A DNA stretch of 64,000 bases, from positions 4,402,001 to 4,466,000 of the forward strand of contig NZ_JBFMVT010000002.1 in NCBI RefSeq assembly GCF_040786275.1, in the 5' to 3' direction. The position numbers and the translations under genes were made by a program. Below are positions 52,849 to 62,941 of the stretch, in pieces. Below the pieces are notes generated by a model. That model made no database searches. It was not told the origin of the DNA and saw nothing but the letters and a program-made list of their open reading frames with translations. Origin of the DNA: Buttiauxella gaviniae. Its GTDB lineage: Bacteria > Pseudomonadota > Gammaproteobacteria > Enterobacterales > Enterobacteriaceae. Position 1 is the first letter of the stretch. Each line of letters starts with the position of its first letter.

Positions 52849-54018
52849 TCAGCGTGGCTTAACCTGGCAGAGCGCGTGAGCACCCGCACGTAACGTAGCT
52901 TCATCTTTCGCAAATGACAAACGAATCAATTTGTTGTCCGTTCCGTCGGTATAGAACGCGGAGAGCGGAATAGTCGCCACGCCATATTGAGTAATTAACC
53001 GCTTCACTATTTCGCTGTCCGATTCATCACTGAAATGATCGAACTTAGCCAGCAGGAAGAACGAGCCTGCGCTCGGCAGCAGTTCAAACGGCGAGTCAGC
53101 CAGCAAGGATTGCATTAAATCGCGCTTGCGTTGATAAAACGCCGCCAGTGACAGATAGGTGTCCGGGTTCACCATATATTCAGCAAACGCATACTGCATA
53201 GGGGTATCGGCAGAAAACATCAAAAACTGATGCACTTTGCAGATTTCATTCATCAATTCAGCCGGAGCCAGGCAATAGCCCACCCGCCAGCCGGTCACAT
53301 GGAACGTTTTGCCAAACGACGAAACAATTACGCTGCGCTCGGCAAGCGCGGGATGCGTCGCCATACCGTGGTGGCGTTCGCCGTCAAACACGATGTGTTC
53401 ATACACTTCATCGGAAAGAATAATGATGTCAGTGTTGCGCGTCAGTTCCGCCAACATGTCTAAATCTTGTGCGCTAAACACCTGGCCGCTTGGGTTATGG
53501 GGGGTATTAACGATGATCATCCGGGTACGCGGGGTAATCGCCGCACGCACTTCATCCCAGTTGACATTGAAATCCGGCAGTTCCAGTTTCAACGCCACCG
53601 GTGTTGCGCCCTGGAGACGCACAATCGGGGCATAACTATCAAACGACGGTTCGAAGTAAATCACTTCATCGCCCGGATGCACTAACCCGCTGATGGCGGA
53701 GTAAAGCCCTTCGCTGGCGCTGGCGGTAATTAAGATTTCATCATCAACGTCATAATGAGAGCCGTACAGCGTCGCTACCTTTTGTGCGATCAGCGTTTTT
53801 AGCGGGCGAAGGCCGGTCATCGATGCGTATTGGTTATGATTATCCTGCATCGCTTTAGTGACACCCGCGATAAGCAGCGGGTCGGGCGAAAAGTTGGGTG
53901 CGCCCTGAGAAAGATTAATGGCGTTATGTTGCGCCGAGAGTTGGCCAATCACGGTAAAAATGGTGGTTCCAACATCCGGTAATTTTGAACGAAATTGCAC
54001 CGGGGTTTGCATAGTCAT
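52849..54018 (-). CDS. PLP-dependent aminotransferase (YbdL/methionine aminotransferase-like)
   Basis: A 389-residue fold-type I aminotransferase. The start is ATG 54018, after AGGAG. Active-site blocks are NLSQGAPNFSPDP, the PLP-phosphate ASASEGLYSAI, NTPHNPSGQVF with the substrate-aligning Asn, SDEVYEH, and the Schiff-base lysine in SSFGKTFHVTGWRVGY. It is most like YbdL (386 residues), which prefers methionine, histidine and phenylalanine. Paired with a basic amino-acid binding protein and a divergent LysR gene, it probably belongs to uptake and transamination of one amino acid; which one is not clear. Confidence 0.88.
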   Translation of the reverse strand: MTMQTPVQFRSKLPDVGTTIFTVIGQLSAQHNAINLSQGAPNFSPDPLLIAGVTKAMQDNHNQYASMTGLRPLKTLIAQKVATLYGSHYDVDDEILITASASEGLYSAISGLVHPGDEVIYFEPSFDSYAPIVRLQGATPVALKLELPDFNVNWDEVRAAITPRTRMIIVNTPHNPSGQVFSAQDLDMLAELTRNTDIIILSDEVYEHIVFDGERHHGMATHPALAERSVIVSSFGKTFHVTGWRVGYCLAPAELMNEICKVHQFLMFSADTPMQYAFAEYMVNPDTYLSLAAFYQRKRDLMQSLLADSPFELLPSAGSFFLLAKFDHFSDESDSEIVKRLITQYGVATIPLSAFYTDGTDNKLIRLSFAKDEATLRAGAHALCQVKPR

Positions 54019-54140
54019 GGCCGCTCCTGTGAATGCGCGATTTGCATAACTATTCAATCTGTAACAGGTTGCGACCACAACCGAATTGTTGTCATAATAG
54101 CCATGCAAAAAACTCATAGCTCAGCGGAGATCACTTCAGT

Positions 54141-55001
54141 ATGCGGCACAATTTCCCCCTCAATACCGTTGATGCTTTCCTGGTGACGGCGAAGCATCTG
54201 AACCTCACGCGCGCGGCAAAAGAACTTTGCCTGACACAGGGCGCGGTAAGCCGCAAAATTTCAACGCTTGAAGAGTGGCTCGGCTATGCGCTGTTTGATC
54301 GCCACGCCCGGGGATTGCACCTGACGCCACAGGGCTGCGCCCTGCTGCCGGAATTGCAGCACGCATTTGAAAATCTGCTCAACGTTGCAAATAACGCCTG
54401 CCATAAATCCAGCGTTATCCGGCTGAAAGCCCCGACCTGCGCCATGCGCTGGCTGGTGCCAAAACTGGTACAACTGGAAAGTCGATTCCCCGAGATTAAG
54501 GTGGCGTTAACCACCACCGTTGAACACGGCGTGAATTTTAAAAACGAACCTTTTGACGCCGCGATTATTTTTGGGAAACAAGAGAACACCGGCGCGTTGC
54601 TGTTTGAAGAACAACTCACGCCGGTCATTAGCCAGCATTTGCTGCCAGATGGCGCATTAATGGCCGAAGAACTCAGCCGCTACACCTTTTTACACCCCAC
54701 GCGCGACCGCACCGACTGGTCGCTATGGCTTGCCCAAAACACTGACCGCACGCCTGCTATGAATAAAAATCAACACTTCGACACCATGGACTTAGCCATC
54801 AGCGCCGCTATTCAAGGATTTGGGATTGCGATTGCCGATGCCACGCTGGTGGCAGAAGATTTACGCCGGGGAAGATTAGTCCAGCCGTTTGTAAAACGCG
54901 TGAAAACCGGCGCCTGTTACCGCCTGGCTGTGCGTCCGGGAAGCGAAAACAATGCGGGTCTGGACGCGTTTAAAGAGGGATTGCTGACGTTAAGCGAATA
55001 A
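54141..55001 (+). CDS. LysR-family regulator (GcvA-like)
   Basis: A 286-residue LysR protein with the DNA-binding part LNTVDAFLVTAKHLNLTRAA then KELCLTQGAVSRKISTLEEW, and an effector domain that begins SVIRLKAPTCAMRWLVPKL, the TcMRWLxPrL pattern of the GcvA/AmpR branch. It is divergent from the aminotransferase/binding-protein operon with a 122-nt gap and is their probable regulator. Confidence 0.9.
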   Translation: MRHNFPLNTVDAFLVTAKHLNLTRAAKELCLTQGAVSRKISTLEEWLGYALFDRHARGLHLTPQGCALLPELQHAFENLLNVANNACHKSSVIRLKAPTCAMRWLVPKLVQLESRFPEIKVALTTTVEHGVNFKNEPFDAAIIFGKQENTGALLFEEQLTPVISQHLLPDGALMAEELSRYTFLHPTRDRTDWSLWLAQNTDRTPAMNKNQHFDTMDLAISAAIQGFGIAIADATLVAEDLRRGRLVQPFVKRVKTGACYRLAVRPGSENNAGLDAFKEGLLTLSE

Positions 55002-55042
55002 GGGCCGCGAAAATGGCAGCCCTAGTTTTACATCCTTTGCGG

Positions 55043-56386
55043 TTAAAGCAGCCCGCAGCGACGTTTACTGCGATCCGACGCCTGCTGATACAACGCAAAC
55101 TCATCGGCCACAGGCGCGCCCAGTGCCTCTTCGAATGCTGAACGGCTGGAGTGACCGTGGCTTCGCGCCCCGCCCTCGCTCCCTAAATTCGACTGGAAAA
55201 TCCCCGCCGCACTCACCGGCAGAAAATCTTCATAAATAATCGGCTGCGCCACCAGCCAGCCGCGTTCAATTAACGGCTGGGGATCGTCACCCGGTTTAAT
55301 CGACTGGCGGTGCATTTCCCCCACCGGCGTTAAGCGATAGCGGAAATAGGCCAGGTCCTGGCAACGCATCAGCGTTTCGCTATCCGGCAGGCGGCTGAAA
55401 ACTTCCTGCAAATGCTGCTGATGGCTGAAGTTATCCTGCCCGCTGCCCGCCTCGTTAAGAAGCTCATCGTACAGAGCGCGGCCTTTAGGCGTTAACGCCA
55501 CACCGCGCTGTTCAATTTCACCGAACCGTGCGGTATGCGTCCCGTGATGCACGCCGGCGAAAATAATCGGCTCCTCAAGCGCTTTAAAACTGGTCTGGCG
55601 TAGCAGAATCGGGAAATTGCGGCGCGGCGGGCCCTCGATAATTGCCTTCGGCGCAATGCCATATTCCGGCATCAGCGCCTGCACGCGGTCAATATCCAGC
55701 GTGCGCGGCGTCAGGTGGTTGATATGGCAGCCACGGAAACAGACCACATCGGCAATTAACCGGTGCTGCTGATGAAACGCCTGATACGTTTGTGCATCAA
55801 CGGTGGCGTGGCTGTGCCAGCGGAAAGTTTCCAGCGCCTGCTCAACAAATTCGTCGGCCTGCTCTTCGCTAAATTCGCCCTGCTGGTCGTAAATGTCGAG
55901 TAATGCGCGGCAACGCGGGGTGAAAATGTCTCGCTCGGCCAGAATCGCGGCGGCGGTTTTACGCAACTTTTCGTCATCGATTAATTCAAGACGCAGCAGC
56001 GAGGTGAAAATTCTGAACGGATTTCGCGCCAGCGCCGCATCATCAATCGGGCGAAACGCCGTGGAGTGCACCGGCACGCCCGCCTGAGAAAGATCGTAAT
56101 AGCCAACCGGGGACATGCCCATCACCGCAAAGACGCGGCGTAACGTCGCAAGTTCTTCCGCTTTACCCACGCGAATGGCGCCGTGGCGTTCCACATTCAG
56201 CCGCGCCAGTTCATCCGCATTTTCTAACTGCTGCTGCAGATCCGGGCAGTTTTCAAGCACCGCCAGATTCACGTCAGCCACTAGCTCTAACAAGGTTCCG
56301 TATTGAGGTACCTCTTGCTGGTACATCGCCGACATAGCGTGCGAAAATTTTTCCCGAATATCATCAGCCGTGATGTTGTTCGCCAT
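55043..56386 (-). CDS. hglS: HglS (YdcJ), 2-oxoadipate dioxygenase/decarboxylase
   Basis: A 447-residue protein, the length of E. coli YdcJ, started at ATG 56386 after CTGGAGAGACG. The VOC-type DUF1338 fold has its iron ligands in VERHGAIRV (His), CHINHLTPR (His) and ARFGEIEQRG (Glu). It converts 2-oxoadipate to D-2-hydroxyglutarate in D-lysine/2-aminoadipate breakdown. It is divergent from pcaH with a 243-nt gap. Confidence 0.92.
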   Translation of the reverse strand: MANNITADDIREKFSHAMSAMYQQEVPQYGTLLELVADVNLAVLENCPDLQQQLENADELARLNVERHGAIRVGKAEELATLRRVFAVMGMSPVGYYDLSQAGVPVHSTAFRPIDDAALARNPFRIFTSLLRLELIDDEKLRKTAAAILAERDIFTPRCRALLDIYDQQGEFSEEQADEFVEQALETFRWHSHATVDAQTYQAFHQQHRLIADVVCFRGCHINHLTPRTLDIDRVQALMPEYGIAPKAIIEGPPRRNFPILLRQTSFKALEEPIIFAGVHHGTHTARFGEIEQRGVALTPKGRALYDELLNEAGSGQDNFSHQQHLQEVFSRLPDSETLMRCQDLAYFRYRLTPVGEMHRQSIKPGDDPQPLIERGWLVAQPIIYEDFLPVSAAGIFQSNLGSEGGARSHGHSSRSAFEEALGAPVADEFALYQQASDRSKRRCGLL

Positions 56387-56512
56387 GATGTCGTCTCTCC
56401 AGTGAATATTGCTGAAAGCGTAGAATGTTGCGCGGTGGTTTTGGGCGAAGAATTTTCGTTTTGTGACCGACTCTACAGCCACGCACCAGAAGTAATGCTA
56501 CCCCGCCATTTC

Positions 56513-56527
56513 ATAGCTTTTAGTTAT
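56513..56527. promoter_or_regulatory. LysR-type box upstream of pcaHG
   Basis: ATAGCTTTTAGTTAT is an inverted repeat (ATAGCT/AGTTAT, one mismatch) with the T-N11-A layout of LysR sites, about 105 nt before pcaH. PcaQ, encoded just downstream of pcaHG, is the candidate binder. It does not match the rhizobial PcaQ consensus closely. Confidence 0.35.
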
Positions 56528-56554
56528 GTATTACAGCGCTTAAATTCACTTTAA

Positions 56555-57366
<812 letters not shown>

Positions 57367-57367
<1 letters not shown>

Positions 57368-57987
57368 TGAAAAATTATTTAGCGGAAACCGCCTCGCAAA
57401 CCGCAGGCCCGTATGTCCATATTGGCCTGGCCCCGCAAGCCGCGGGATTTAATATTTTTGAGAAAAACTTCAGCCATGTGTTGACCAACTCCCACACCCA
57501 GGGCGAACGCATTATCGTCGAAGGTCGCGTGTTTGATGGCTCCGGTACGCCGGTGCGCGATGTGTTACTTGAAGTGTGGCAGGCCAACGCCGCCGGGCGC
57601 TACAACCACCCAGCCGATGGGCAAACGGATAAAGCGCTGGATGAAGATTTCCGTGGTTGGGGGCGCACCTGTTCAGATTTCGACAGCGGCGTGTGGCGTT
57701 TTGACACCATTAAACCTGGGGCGGTTATCGGGCGCGACGGCCGTGTAATGGCCCCGCATCTGAACCTCTGGATTGTAGCTCGCGGCATTAATATCGGGCT
57801 AAATACACGGATGTATTTTTCAGATGAACAAGCGGCGAATGAAACCGATCCGGTGCTGAATCTTATCGAATGGGAAGTGCGCCGCAATACGCTGATTGGT
57901 AAGCGCGAGCAGCGCGGAAACGAGGTGGTGTATACGTTTGATATATATCTTCAGGGCGAGAGGGAGACGGTGTTTTTTGATGTTTAG
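57367..57987 (+). CDS. pcaG: PcaG, protocatechuate 3,4-dioxygenase alpha subunit
   Basis: A 206-residue alpha subunit: ETASQTAGPYVHIGLAPQAA at the N-terminus, EVWQANAAGRYNHPAD near 60 and the C-terminal half GRVMAPHLNLWIVARGINIGL. As in other alpha subunits the full set of iron ligands is absent (no HxH at the position of PcaH 162-164). Its start overlaps the pcaH stop by one base, with AAGGAG upstream. A palindromic repeat follows the stop. Confidence 0.95.
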
Positions 57988-57997
57988 GCAGATGTTC

Positions 57998-58092
57998 ACG
58001 ACCCCACCCCAACCCTCCCCTTACCAGGGGAGGGAGCAGACCGGTGCAATTTAGCTCCTCCCCCTGACAAGGGGGAGGTTGGGAGGGGGTCA
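57998..58092. repeat. Palindromic intergenic repeat, copy 3
   Basis: Outer arms GACCCCACCCCAACC and GGTTGGGAGGGGGTC with inner hairpins CCTCCCCTTACCAGGGGAGG and CTCCTCCCCCTGACAAGGGG. It starts 11 nt after pcaG and separates it from pcaQ. Copies 1 and 2 are at 14355 and 28738. Confidence 0.75.
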
Positions 58093-58240
58093 CTACCGTT
58101 GAACCCGATCCACAAACAGGGATATTCCCATTCCTGACTGTTATCGATTACGATAAATTGTTAATGAAATTTTGCTAGCAAGTTATCAAAATCAAACAAC
58201 TTATCTTGTCACCGCCACCGCTCTGTTTTTAACATCAGTT

Positions 58241-59164
58241 ATGGAAAAAAATGGTTTATTCAGTCAGCGCATTCGGTTGCGCCATCTTCATACTTTCGTG
58301 GCTGTCGCTCAACAGGGAACACTGGGGCGCGCGGCTGAAACACTTAATCTGAGCCAGCCTGCATTATCGAAAACACTCAATGAGCTTGAGCAGCTAACCG
58401 GGACGCGTTTATTTGAACGCGGGCGCTTAGGTGCGCAAATGACGCTGATGGGCGAGCAGTTCCTGACCCACGCCGTTAAGGTGCTCGATGCGTTGAATCA
58501 CGCCGGGCAGTCGCTCAATCAGAAAGATGGGCAAAGTGCGACGGTCGTGCGTGTAGGAGCATTACCCACGGCGGCGCTCGGCATATTACCCAAAGTTATC
58601 GGCCAGTTTCACAGGCAGCAGGCCGACGTGACGCTGCAAGTCGCAACCATGAATAACACGATGTTGCTGTCGGGTTTAAAGTCCGGCGAACTGGACTTGG
58701 GTATTGGCCGGATGTCCGATCCGGAATTGATGACCGGGCTGAATTATGAGCTGTTATTTCTGGAATCATTAAAGCTGGTGGTGCGCCCGGGTCACCCGCT
58801 GTTACATGAAAACATTACGCTTAGCCGCGTGATGGAGTGGCCGGTGGTGGTCTCGCCGAAAGGGACGATTCCGCGTCAAAACGCGGAATCGCTACTCTCA
58901 AGCCAGGGCTGCAAAATGCCGGCGACCTGTGTCGAAACGCTTTCCGCGTCGCTCTCCCGCCAGCTTACGGTGGATTACAACTACGTGTGGTTTGTGCCAT
59001 CGGGTGCGGTGAAAGAGGATTTACGGCAGGGAACGTTGACCTCATTGCCTGTTACAACACAAGGCGCGGGGGAGCCGATTGGCATTTTAACCCGCGTGGA
59101 TACCCCGCTCTCTCCAGCCGCACAAATTTTATTGGCGTCGATTCGGAAGTCTATTCCCGGTTAA
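58241..59164 (+). CDS. pcaQ: PcaQ, LysR-family regulator of the pca genes
   Basis: A 307-residue LysR regulator: RLRHLHTFVAVAQQGTLGRA then AETLNLSQPALSKTLNELEQ, with an effector domain from about 95 (RVGALPTAALGILPKVIGQF, a PcaQ-type block). ATG 58241 is the first methionine giving a PcaQ-like N-terminus, but its ribosome site is weak and the start is uncertain. It lies between pcaHG and the converging pcaIJFBDC operon. PcaQ in other bacteria activates pca genes with beta-carboxy-muconate or gamma-carboxymuconolactone as co-inducer. Confidence 0.88.
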   Translation: MEKNGLFSQRIRLRHLHTFVAVAQQGTLGRAAETLNLSQPALSKTLNELEQLTGTRLFERGRLGAQMTLMGEQFLTHAVKVLDALNHAGQSLNQKDGQSATVVRVGALPTAALGILPKVIGQFHRQQADVTLQVATMNNTMLLSGLKSGELDLGIGRMSDPELMTGLNYELLFLESLKLVVRPGHPLLHENITLSRVMEWPVVVSPKGTIPRQNAESLLSSQGCKMPATCVETLSASLSRQLTVDYNYVWFVPSGAVKEDLRQGTLTSLPVTTQGAGEPIGILTRVDTPLSPAAQILLASIRKSIPG

Positions 59165-59165
59165 G

Positions 59166-59198
59166 TCGGTGGGTGGCGCTGCGCTTACCCACCCTACA
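59166..59198. repeat. REP-like unit
   Basis: TCGGTGGGTGGCGCTGCGCT followed by TACCCACCCTAC, the same core as the REP units at 25609 and 51985. It lies between the converging pcaQ and pcaC ends. Confidence 0.65.
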
Positions 59199-59218
59199 AA
59201 AATCGACTCACGCCACCA

Positions 59219-59617
59219 TTAACGCTTTGCTGCATCCATCTCATCAAATACCTGTTGGGCCAGGTGCATGGTGGCGTTGGCGGCGGGCAAACCACAGTAC
59301 AGCGCCGAGTGCATAATCAACTCTTTTAGCTCATCCCGTGTCACGCCGTTATTGAACGCCGCGCGCAGGTGCATTTTCAGCTCGGCCTCACGGTTTAGCG
59401 CAATTAACATCGCGATGGTAATCAGGCTCCGGGTATGGCGCTCAAGCCCCGGGCGCGTCCAGATATCGCCCCAGGCGTAGCGCGTAATGAAGTTCTGAAA
59501 CTCTTCATTGAGCGGCGTGAGCTGGGAGAGCGTACGGTCTACGTGCTGCTCACCCAGTACGGCGCGGCGAACGTTCATCCCTTGCTGATAATGTTCTTCA
59601 TCATTCATGTCAGTCAT
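59219..59617 (-). CDS. pcaC: PcaC, 4-carboxymuconolactone decarboxylase
   Basis: A 132-residue small decarboxylase of the AhpD/CMD fold: MNVRRAVLGEQHVDRTL, RYAWGDIWTRPGLERHTRSL, NREAELKMHLRAAFNNG and the YCGLPAANATMHLAQQVF helix. It decarboxylates gamma-carboxymuconolactone to 3-oxoadipate enol-lactone. It is a free-standing PcaC, not fused to PcaD as in some bacteria. It is the last gene of the operon and overlaps pcaD by 8 nt. Confidence 0.95.
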   Translation of the reverse strand: MTDMNDEEHYQQGMNVRRAVLGEQHVDRTLSQLTPLNEEFQNFITRYAWGDIWTRPGLERHTRSLITIAMLIALNREAELKMHLRAAFNNGVTRDELKELIMHSALYCGLPAANATMHLAQQVFDEMDAAKR

Positions 59618-60368
59618 CCCGTTGAATAAAGTTGAGCAGTACTACGTTAAAACCCTGCACATCTTCAATATTTGAAAGGTGCGATGCGTTAAGCGTCACA
59701 AGATGTGAACCCTTGACCTGCTGATGCATAAATTCGCTGTCGGCAACCGTCGTGACCGGATCTTCGCTTCCGGCGATAAATAACATGGGCAGCGATATCG
59801 CATCGATTTCAGCGCGCAAATCCGCTGCGGCTAACGCCTCGCAGCAGGCCGCATAACCATCGGCATCGCTTTTAGCCAGCGCATGGCATAAGGCATCCAC
59901 TTCTGTTTTGTGATGTTTGACAAAATCCGGCGTGAACCACCGGGAAGCAGCACTCTGGGCAATCGCGGAAAGCCCTTCGCTGCGCACATTGCGGGCGCGT
60001 TCCAGCCACCCGCTTTGCTCGCCAATTTTTGCCGCACTGTTGGCGACCGTGACCGAAAGAAAACGCTCCGGTGCAAACCGCGCCAGCCACAGGCCAGTTA
60101 GCCCGCCCATGGAGATACCGCAGAAATGCGCCTGCTGCACACCGGCATCATCCATGATTGTTATCACATCTTCTGCCAGTTGCGGCAGCGTCGTTTTATC
60201 GTGTTTTGTGGTGCGACCATGACCGTGAGTGTCGTAGCGTAATACGCGAAAATGCTCGAGTAACGCCGCCATCTGCGGCTGCCACATCTCAAACGTGGTG
60301 CCCAACGAATTAGACAGCACCACCACCGGCGCGCCGCTCGGCCCTTCAAGTTGATAATAAAGGCTCAT
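59610..60368 (-). CDS. pcaD: PcaD, 3-oxoadipate enol-lactone hydrolase
   Basis: A 252-residue alpha/beta hydrolase with the catalytic triad visible: Ser86 in HFCGISMGGLTG, Asp203 in GSEDPVT, His230 in NASHLSN. It hydrolyses 3-oxoadipate enol-lactone to 3-oxoadipate. It overlaps the pcaB stop by 4 nt (ATGA type) and pcaC by 8 nt. Confidence 0.95.
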   Translation of the reverse strand: MSLYYQLEGPSGAPVVVLSNSLGTTFEMWQPQMAALLEHFRVLRYDTHGHGRTTKHDKTTLPQLAEDVITIMDDAGVQQAHFCGISMGGLTGLWLARFAPERFLSVTVANSAAKIGEQSGWLERARNVRSEGLSAIAQSAASRWFTPDFVKHHKTEVDALCHALAKSDADGYAACCEALAAADLRAEIDAISLPMLFIAGSEDPVTTVADSEFMHQQVKGSHLVTLNASHLSNIEDVQGFNVVLLNFIQRDD

Positions 60369-61720
60369 TCTGGCTCCTTGTTTTGTTGTGCCGCCCGCGC
60401 CAGAACCTGATTGATAAAAAGATTGTTACTGCCAAGGGCTTGTTGCGGGTCGAGCAGATGTTCGATTTGTTTTGCAGAAAGGTGTGCGGTGACTTCAGGC
60501 TGTTGGGCAAGTAAGCGTTCAAGCGGCTGATTTCCATCCAGCGCACGGTGGCAAAGCTGTTCAACCAGATGGTGCGCCGCCTGTTTGCCGATGAATTTTG
60601 CCAGCTCAAGCGTTACGGATTCCGCCATAATCAGGCCGTGGGTGATGTCCAGATTGGCACGCATTCGGGTGGTATTGACCTGCATGCCACGCATTAACTC
60701 AAGGGTGGTTTGCATCACCCCGCCCGTAAGCGTAATGAGTTGCGGGAGCGTTTCCCACTCCGCTTGCCAGCCGCCAAGCGCCCTTTCATGCTGTTGATTC
60801 TGACTGGCGTACAGCGTTGCCATCAGCCCTGGAATGCGGGTCGTGGCGGTTAAAATGGCGGCACAACTGACCGGGTTACGCTTATGCGGCATGGTGGATG
60901 ACCCGCCGCGACCTTCGGCAACCGGTTCGCCCAGCTCAGCAACTTCGGTTTGCATCAGCAGAGAAAAATCACCGGCGAATTTGCCGAGCGTGCCGCTCAC
61001 GCCGGCAAACCAGGCGGCAACTTCCAGCAGTCTGTCGCGCTGACTGTGCCACGGGGTGTCGGCCTGGGTGAGCGAAAGTGCGTTTGCCAACGCCTGCGCT
61101 ACGTCACCGCCCCGATCTTTTAGCGAGGCGAGCGTGCCCGCCGCCCCCCCAAATTGCAGCACCAACGCGCGGGGCTTCATCTCATGCAGACGTTGCTGCC
61201 AGCGCAGCAGCGCATCCAGCGTGCCAGCCAGTTTCAGCCCAAAAGTGATGGGCAATGCGTGCTGCATCCAGGTACGGCCGGGCATCACGCTATGCTGATG
61301 GCGCTGAATTTGCTCAGTTAAAGCGAGGATAAGCTGTTCCAGCAGTGTTTCGCTGGCTTCCAGCCCTTTACGCAGTTGCAGTATTAAACCGGTATCAATC
61401 ACATCCTGGCTGGTCGCCCCCCAGTGAACGTAACGCGCAGCCTGTTCATCCTGCCGTTTGACGTTCGCCGTTAGCTGTTTTACCAGCGGGATTGCCAGAT
61501 TCCCGGCTCCGGCTGCCGCCTGGGCTAAAGCCTGAGCATCGAGATTTTCGGCCTGACAATGGGCGGTAATCGCAGCCAGCGCAGACTCAGGAATGACACC
61601 GCATTGGGCGCAAGCCAGCGCCAGCGCGGCTTCAAAATCCAGCATCCCCTGTAACGTCTGCTCGTCGCTGAAAATTTCAGTTAACGATGAATGACGCAAC
61701 ATCGGGGTAAACAGTGTCAT
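60365..61720 (-). CDS. pcaB: PcaB, 3-carboxy-cis,cis-muconate cycloisomerase
   Basis: A 451-residue member of the fumarase/adenylosuccinate lyase superfamily. The signature loop GRGGSSTMPHKRNPVSCAA near 270-288 and the HWGATSQDVIDTGL block near 98 are present. It lactonises 3-carboxymuconate to 4-carboxymuconolactone in the cytoplasm. It begins 9 nt after the pcaF stop. Confidence 0.95.
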   Translation of the reverse strand: MTLFTPMLRHSSLTEIFSDEQTLQGMLDFEAALALACAQCGVIPESALAAITAHCQAENLDAQALAQAAAGAGNLAIPLVKQLTANVKRQDEQAARYVHWGATSQDVIDTGLILQLRKGLEASETLLEQLILALTEQIQRHQHSVMPGRTWMQHALPITFGLKLAGTLDALLRWQQRLHEMKPRALVLQFGGAAGTLASLKDRGGDVAQALANALSLTQADTPWHSQRDRLLEVAAWFAGVSGTLGKFAGDFSLLMQTEVAELGEPVAEGRGGSSTMPHKRNPVSCAAILTATTRIPGLMATLYASQNQQHERALGGWQAEWETLPQLITLTGGVMQTTLELMRGMQVNTTRMRANLDITHGLIMAESVTLELAKFIGKQAAHHLVEQLCHRALDGNQPLERLLAQQPEVTAHLSAKQIEHLLDPQQALGSNNLFINQVLARAAQQNKEPE

Positions 61721-61729
61721 GCCTGCTCC

Positions 61730-62932
61730 TTAAACTCGTTCGATAATCAGCGCGATTCCCTGACCGACACCAATACACATGGTACATAGCGCATAACGCC
61801 CGCCGGTACGTTTGAGCTGATACGCGGCGGTCATCGCCAGACGCCCACCGGACGCGCCAAGCGGATGCCCCAGCGCAATGGCACCGCCGTTCGGATTGAC
61901 ATGCTCTGCATCATCCGGCAGGCCAAGGTCGCGCATCACCGCCAGCGCCTGTGCGGCAAAGGCTTCATTTAATTCAATCACATCCATTTGGGCGAGCGTT
62001 AAGCCCGTTTGGGCTAACACTTTGCGCACCGCAGGTGCAGGGCCAAAACCCATAATACGCGGCGCAACGCCTGCGGTCGCCACGCCAACCACGCGTGCCA
62101 GCGGCTGCAAGCCGTGCGTGTTTAACGCCTGTTCACTTGCCAGTAACAGTGCGCAAGCCCCGTCGTTTACGCCCGAGGCATTGCCCGCCGTAACGGTGCC
62201 ATCCGTGCGCACCACGCCTTTCAGTTTTGCCAGCGCTTCAATGGAGGTTGAGCGCGGATGTTCGTCGCGGTTAAACAGCAGCGCTTCGCCTTTACGCTGC
62301 GCGATAGAAACCGGAATCAGCTCATCATCAAAGAGGCCCATTTCCTGAGCGCGGGCGGTGCGTAACTGGCTGCGTAAAGCAAACGCATCCTGGTCTTCAC
62401 GGTTGATATTGAAATCGTCAGCCACGTTTTCAGCGGTTTCCGGCATCGCATCGACACCGTATTGCGCTTTCATCAGCGGGTTGATAAAGCGCCAGCCGAT
62501 GGTGGTATCTTCCATTTTCATACTGCGGCTAAACGCGGTTTCCGCTTTGCCCATCACAAAGGGCGCACGCGACATGCTTTCCACGCCACCGGCAATCATC
62601 AGATTCGTTTCGCCGCTTTTTATCGCTCGCGCCGCAACCCCCAGCGCATCCAGGCTTGAACCACAAAGGCGGTTAATGGTGCTGCCCGGCACGGTTTCTG
62701 GCAGCCCCGCCAGTAATAACGCCATACGCGCTACGTTGCGGTTATCTTCTCCGGCCTGGTTTGCGCAGCCGAAAATCACATCGTCAACCGCCGACCAATC
62801 CACATTAGGGTGGCGAGCCATCAACGCTTTTAAGGGCAACGCGGCTAAATCATCGCTTCGCACCGTGGACAGTGTGCCGCCAAAACGGCCGAACGGAGTA
62901 CGTACTCCATCACAGATAAATGCTTGATTCAT
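61730..62932 (-). CDS. pcaF: PcaF, 3-oxoadipyl-CoA thiolase
   Basis: A 400-residue thiolase. Two adjacent ATGs start the frame (62935 and 62932); the second is better spaced from AAGGA. Active-site residues: nucleophilic Cys in INRLCGSSLDA near 89, His in ALGHPLGASGGR near 355, and the second Cys in CTMCIGVGQG near 386. It splits 3-oxoadipyl-CoA into succinyl-CoA and acetyl-CoA. The end of the pathway is thus encoded in the same operon. Confidence 0.95.
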   Translation of the reverse strand: MNQAFICDGVRTPFGRFGGTLSTVRSDDLAALPLKALMARHPNVDWSAVDDVIFGCANQAGEDNRNVARMALLLAGLPETVPGSTINRLCGSSLDALGVAARAIKSGETNLMIAGGVESMSRAPFVMGKAETAFSRSMKMEDTTIGWRFINPLMKAQYGVDAMPETAENVADDFNINREDQDAFALRSQLRTARAQEMGLFDDELIPVSIAQRKGEALLFNRDEHPRSTSIEALAKLKGVVRTDGTVTAGNASGVNDGACALLLASEQALNTHGLQPLARVVGVATAGVAPRIMGFGPAPAVRKVLAQTGLTLAQMDVIELNEAFAAQALAVMRDLGLPDDAEHVNPNGGAIALGHPLGASGGRLAMTAAYQLKRTGGRYALCTMCIGVGQGIALIIERV

Positions 62933-62941
62933 CATAGTTCC

